A DNA stretch of 31,838 bases, taken from NCBI GenBank assembly GCA_934700415.1, contig CAKUXN010000002.1, forward strand, positions 1 through 31,838, written 5' to 3'. The notes under the pieces are model-generated. The model did no database searches. It saw only the letters and a list, made by a program, of their open reading frames with translations, and had not been told where the DNA came from. This document shows positions 30,347-31,838 of this stretch, one piece after another. Every line of letters begins with the position of its first letter. Position 1 is the first letter of the stretch. The position numbers and the translations under genes were made by a program. This DNA is from an uncultured Candidatus Saccharibacteria bacterium (GTDB lineage: Bacteria; Patescibacteriota; Saccharimonadia; Saccharimonadales; Saccharimonadaceae).

Positions 30347-31024
30347 ATGGTTGAAATAGCGAAACCGGTTGAGGATAATTCATTCAAAATTAATAATGAA
30401 CTAAGAAAACATATAGAAGCCAAGGTTTTTCCAGAATACAGAAAAAATGAGCTAGCACATAATTTAAATCATATAAAATACGTCATTGATAGGAGCTTTA
30501 AATTCGCTCAAGACGTTCCAGATATTAATTATGGCATCGTATATGTTATTGCCGCATATCACGACATCGGGCACCATGTTGATCCAAAAAGACATGAAAT
30601 AATATCGGCAGAAATTATGCAAAAAGATAAAAAGTTGAACGATTTTTTCTCTAAGGATGAGCTAAAGACGATACGGGAAGCCATAGAGGACCACCGAGCT
30701 TCTTCAGATCATGAGCCACGCAGTATTTACGGGAAAATCGTATCGACAGCAGACAGAAATAATAGTATCAAGTCTTGCCTCGAGAGAAGCTATTTTTATG
30801 GAAAAAGATTGCATCCAGAATACAACGATGATGAATTGTTCGATAGGGCCTATGAACATCTTAAACTTAAGTTTGGAGAAAACGGATACGCCAAATTTTT
30901 CTTTAAAGATGAAGAATATGAAAAATTTCTATCCGACATTAGAAAGTTGCTATCAGATAAGAAAAAATTTATAGAGACGCAAAGAAAACATATTGAAAGT
31001 ATAAAAACTAGAAAAAATGACTAA
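30347..31024 (+). CDS. HD-domain phosphohydrolase
   Basis: A 225-aa soluble protein. The HD metal centre is complete: H38 in ELAHNLNH, H72-D73 in AAYHDIGHH, H116 in EDHRASS and D136 in STADRNNS. A helical, Lys-rich C-terminus (about 145-225) follows, with KFIETQRKHIESIKTRKND at the end. Such stand-alone HD proteins usually hydrolyse nucleotides or phosphoesters; the substrate is unknown. Codon use is more AT-rich than in core genes, hinting at later acquisition. No SD is present; the start is set by the promoter spacing. Confidence 0.85.
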   Translation: MVEIAKPVEDNSFKINNELRKHIEAKVFPEYRKNELAHNLNHIKYVIDRSFKFAQDVPDINYGIVYVIAAYHDIGHHVDPKRHEIISAEIMQKDKKLNDFFSKDELKTIREAIEDHRASSDHEPRSIYGKIVSTADRNNSIKSCLERSYFYGKRLHPEYNDDELFDRAYEHLKLKFGENGYAKFFFKDEEYEKFLSDIRKLLSDKKKFIETQRKHIESIKTRKND

Positions 31025-31349
31025 AATTATTTAATTATTTTTTCGCAGGTGTCATCTTTGTAAATTGTTAAAGCCTGTTTAATTTTTATTCTGACTGTTT
31101 TATGCACCAGACTGGCATGCTGGTATATGTTCTCATTCCTGACTAAAAACTTCTTTTTTAACTTCCGAGTTCTGCATCAAATGAATTCGCTCAATTACAG
31201 GTGTAATACCTATTTGATAAGGGCTACTTTTTGCGGAAACATTATTTTGTTTTCATGAGCTACAGATGTATGACAAAAACCAAAGGCAAGGTTAGAGAGT
31301 AGGTTTTTAATGTTAAAATCAAAAAAGCGGAGGGAGAAAGGTTATTTTT
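31025..31349 (+). other. AT-rich intergenic stretch with a promoter at its end
   Basis: No gene or RNA recognised in about 325 nt. It contains a small inverted repeat ACCAG/CTGGT (near 31108-31125), a possible extended -10 TGTTAAAAT at 31311-31319, and a purine run GGAGGGAGAAAGG just before the next ATG that provides its ribosome binding site. Confidence 0.5.
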
Positions 31350-31838
31350 ATGCTTAAAATTGTAGTCTTTGATTCTGGATATGGCGGCGAACTTCTAGCG
31401 GATTATTTAGAGGACGCATTGCCAGTGATAGATATTGTAAGAGCCATTGATTGGCGAGAAGCTGAAACCATTCAGCATAGCGGTAAGCTTTCTCGGAAGC
31501 TATCTGAAAAATTTTTACAGCCTTATATTGGTAAGGTAGATTTGATTGTTATTGCCAATTTCTTTATTTCTGCCACTAGCCTGAAATATTTTCAACGTAA
31601 GTATAAGAATCAAAAATTTATTGGTCTAGATCTTAACTCTAAAAATCTCGCGAAAGTAAAATCTACCGTCACATTTACGACCAAGGCAATGTCTAGGACT
31701 ATAAGTTATTTTCAGTATGCACACCAGACCAAAACTAAGACAATCGTTCTAGACGACTGGCCGATTTTAATCGACGACGGGGAATTAGGCCACGGCAAAA
31801 TTCGTCGCGACTTGACTTCAGTCATAAAAGATAAACCA
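31350..31838 (+). CDS. Glutamate racemase (MurI)-like protein, 3' truncated, lacking the first catalytic Cys
   Basis: 163 codons are open to the right edge with no stop. MLKIVVFDSGYGGELLADYLE matches the Asp/Glu racemase start IGVFDSGxGGxxv (D8, S9). VDLIVIANFFISATSLKYF occupies the place of DxIVIACNTASA, but the catalytic Cys is absent (A69-N70-F71). Racemases use two Cys; the second would lie near or beyond the visible end. It may be a non-racemase member of the superfamily. The ATG follows AAAGG by 8 nt. Codon use is intermediate between core and AT-rich genes. Confidence 0.55.
   Translation, partial: MLKIVVFDSGYGGELLADYLEDALPVIDIVRAIDWREAETIQHSGKLSRKLSEKFLQPYIGKVDLIVIANFFISATSLKYFQRKYKNQKFIGLDLNSKNLAKVKSTVTFTTKAMSRTISYFQYAHQTKTKTIVLDDWPILIDDGELGHGKIRRDLTSVIKDKP

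Noticed and set aside
1..31838. CRISPR array, prophage or complete insertion sequence
   Set aside because: No regularly spaced direct repeats, no cas, transposase, integrase or phage structural genes.
1..31838. Use of TGA as glycine (as in Gracilibacteria/Absconditabacteria)
   Set aside because: TGA ends the kinase-like gene and mutM at proper family ends, and no conserved gene reads through TGA.

Overview
The window looks like a chromosomal segment of a Candidate Phyla Radiation bacterium, most likely Candidatus Saccharibacteria (TM7). The grounds are the small compact housekeeping genes, the FISUMP-type surface-protein tail, a DUF5663-like protein beside large surface proteins, shortened or degenerate versions of usual proteins (HolA, a DHH-family protein, NrdR), and normal use of TGA as stop, which argues against Gracilibacteria/Absconditabacteria. 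This placement is inference from sequence character; no search was run.

Layout. 1-263: end of a surface protein. 306-5677: P-loop kinase-like gene, a one-TM protein, polA, a small NrdD-C-terminus-like protein behind a strong promoter, mutM and holA, facing rpsT (minus strand). 6074-9604: a degenerate DHH-family protein with a long acidic/Pro-rich tail, tRNA-Asp, rpsU, adk, map. 9647-13513: ftsA, ftsZ, nrdR-like, a thioredoxin-fold-like protein and an MscS channel. 13540-16617: ileS with two palindromic in-frame insertions. 16735-20511: small proteins and two large surface proteins. 20679-24274: rplU, parA-parB, rel. 24287-24521: tRNA-Thr preceded by a decayed 5' half-copy. 24454-27260: a very AT-rich island with unrelated exported or membrane proteins. 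27299-29882: HdeD-like, small membrane protein and GT2 glycosyltransferase operon. 30071-31838: tRNA-Val, an HD-domain protein and a glutamate-racemase-like protein cut by the right edge.

Three themes stand out. (1) A new-looking repeat family. Three copies (15079-15159, 20986-21077, 22735-22785) share one fold: P1, GAY, P2, a GGAGG/AGGA purine loop, P2', RGCAGG, P1'. Compensatory base changes occur in P1 and P2. One copy is an exact 81-nt in-frame insertion in ileS, one forms the rplU terminator, and one abuts the rel promoter. A second, unrelated 110-nt palindrome also sits in frame in ileS. This recalls Rickettsia palindromic elements. (2) A possible ribonucleotide-reduction circuit: two NrdR-box-like sites 33 bp apart lie on the promoter of a 145-aa protein resembling the glycyl-radical tail of NrdD, and the window also encodes an NrdR that has lost all its zinc-binding cysteines. 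(3) Leaderless transcription: at least seven genes have an extended -10 box (TGnTATAAT) ending only 6-7 nt before the ATG, with no ribosome binding site between.
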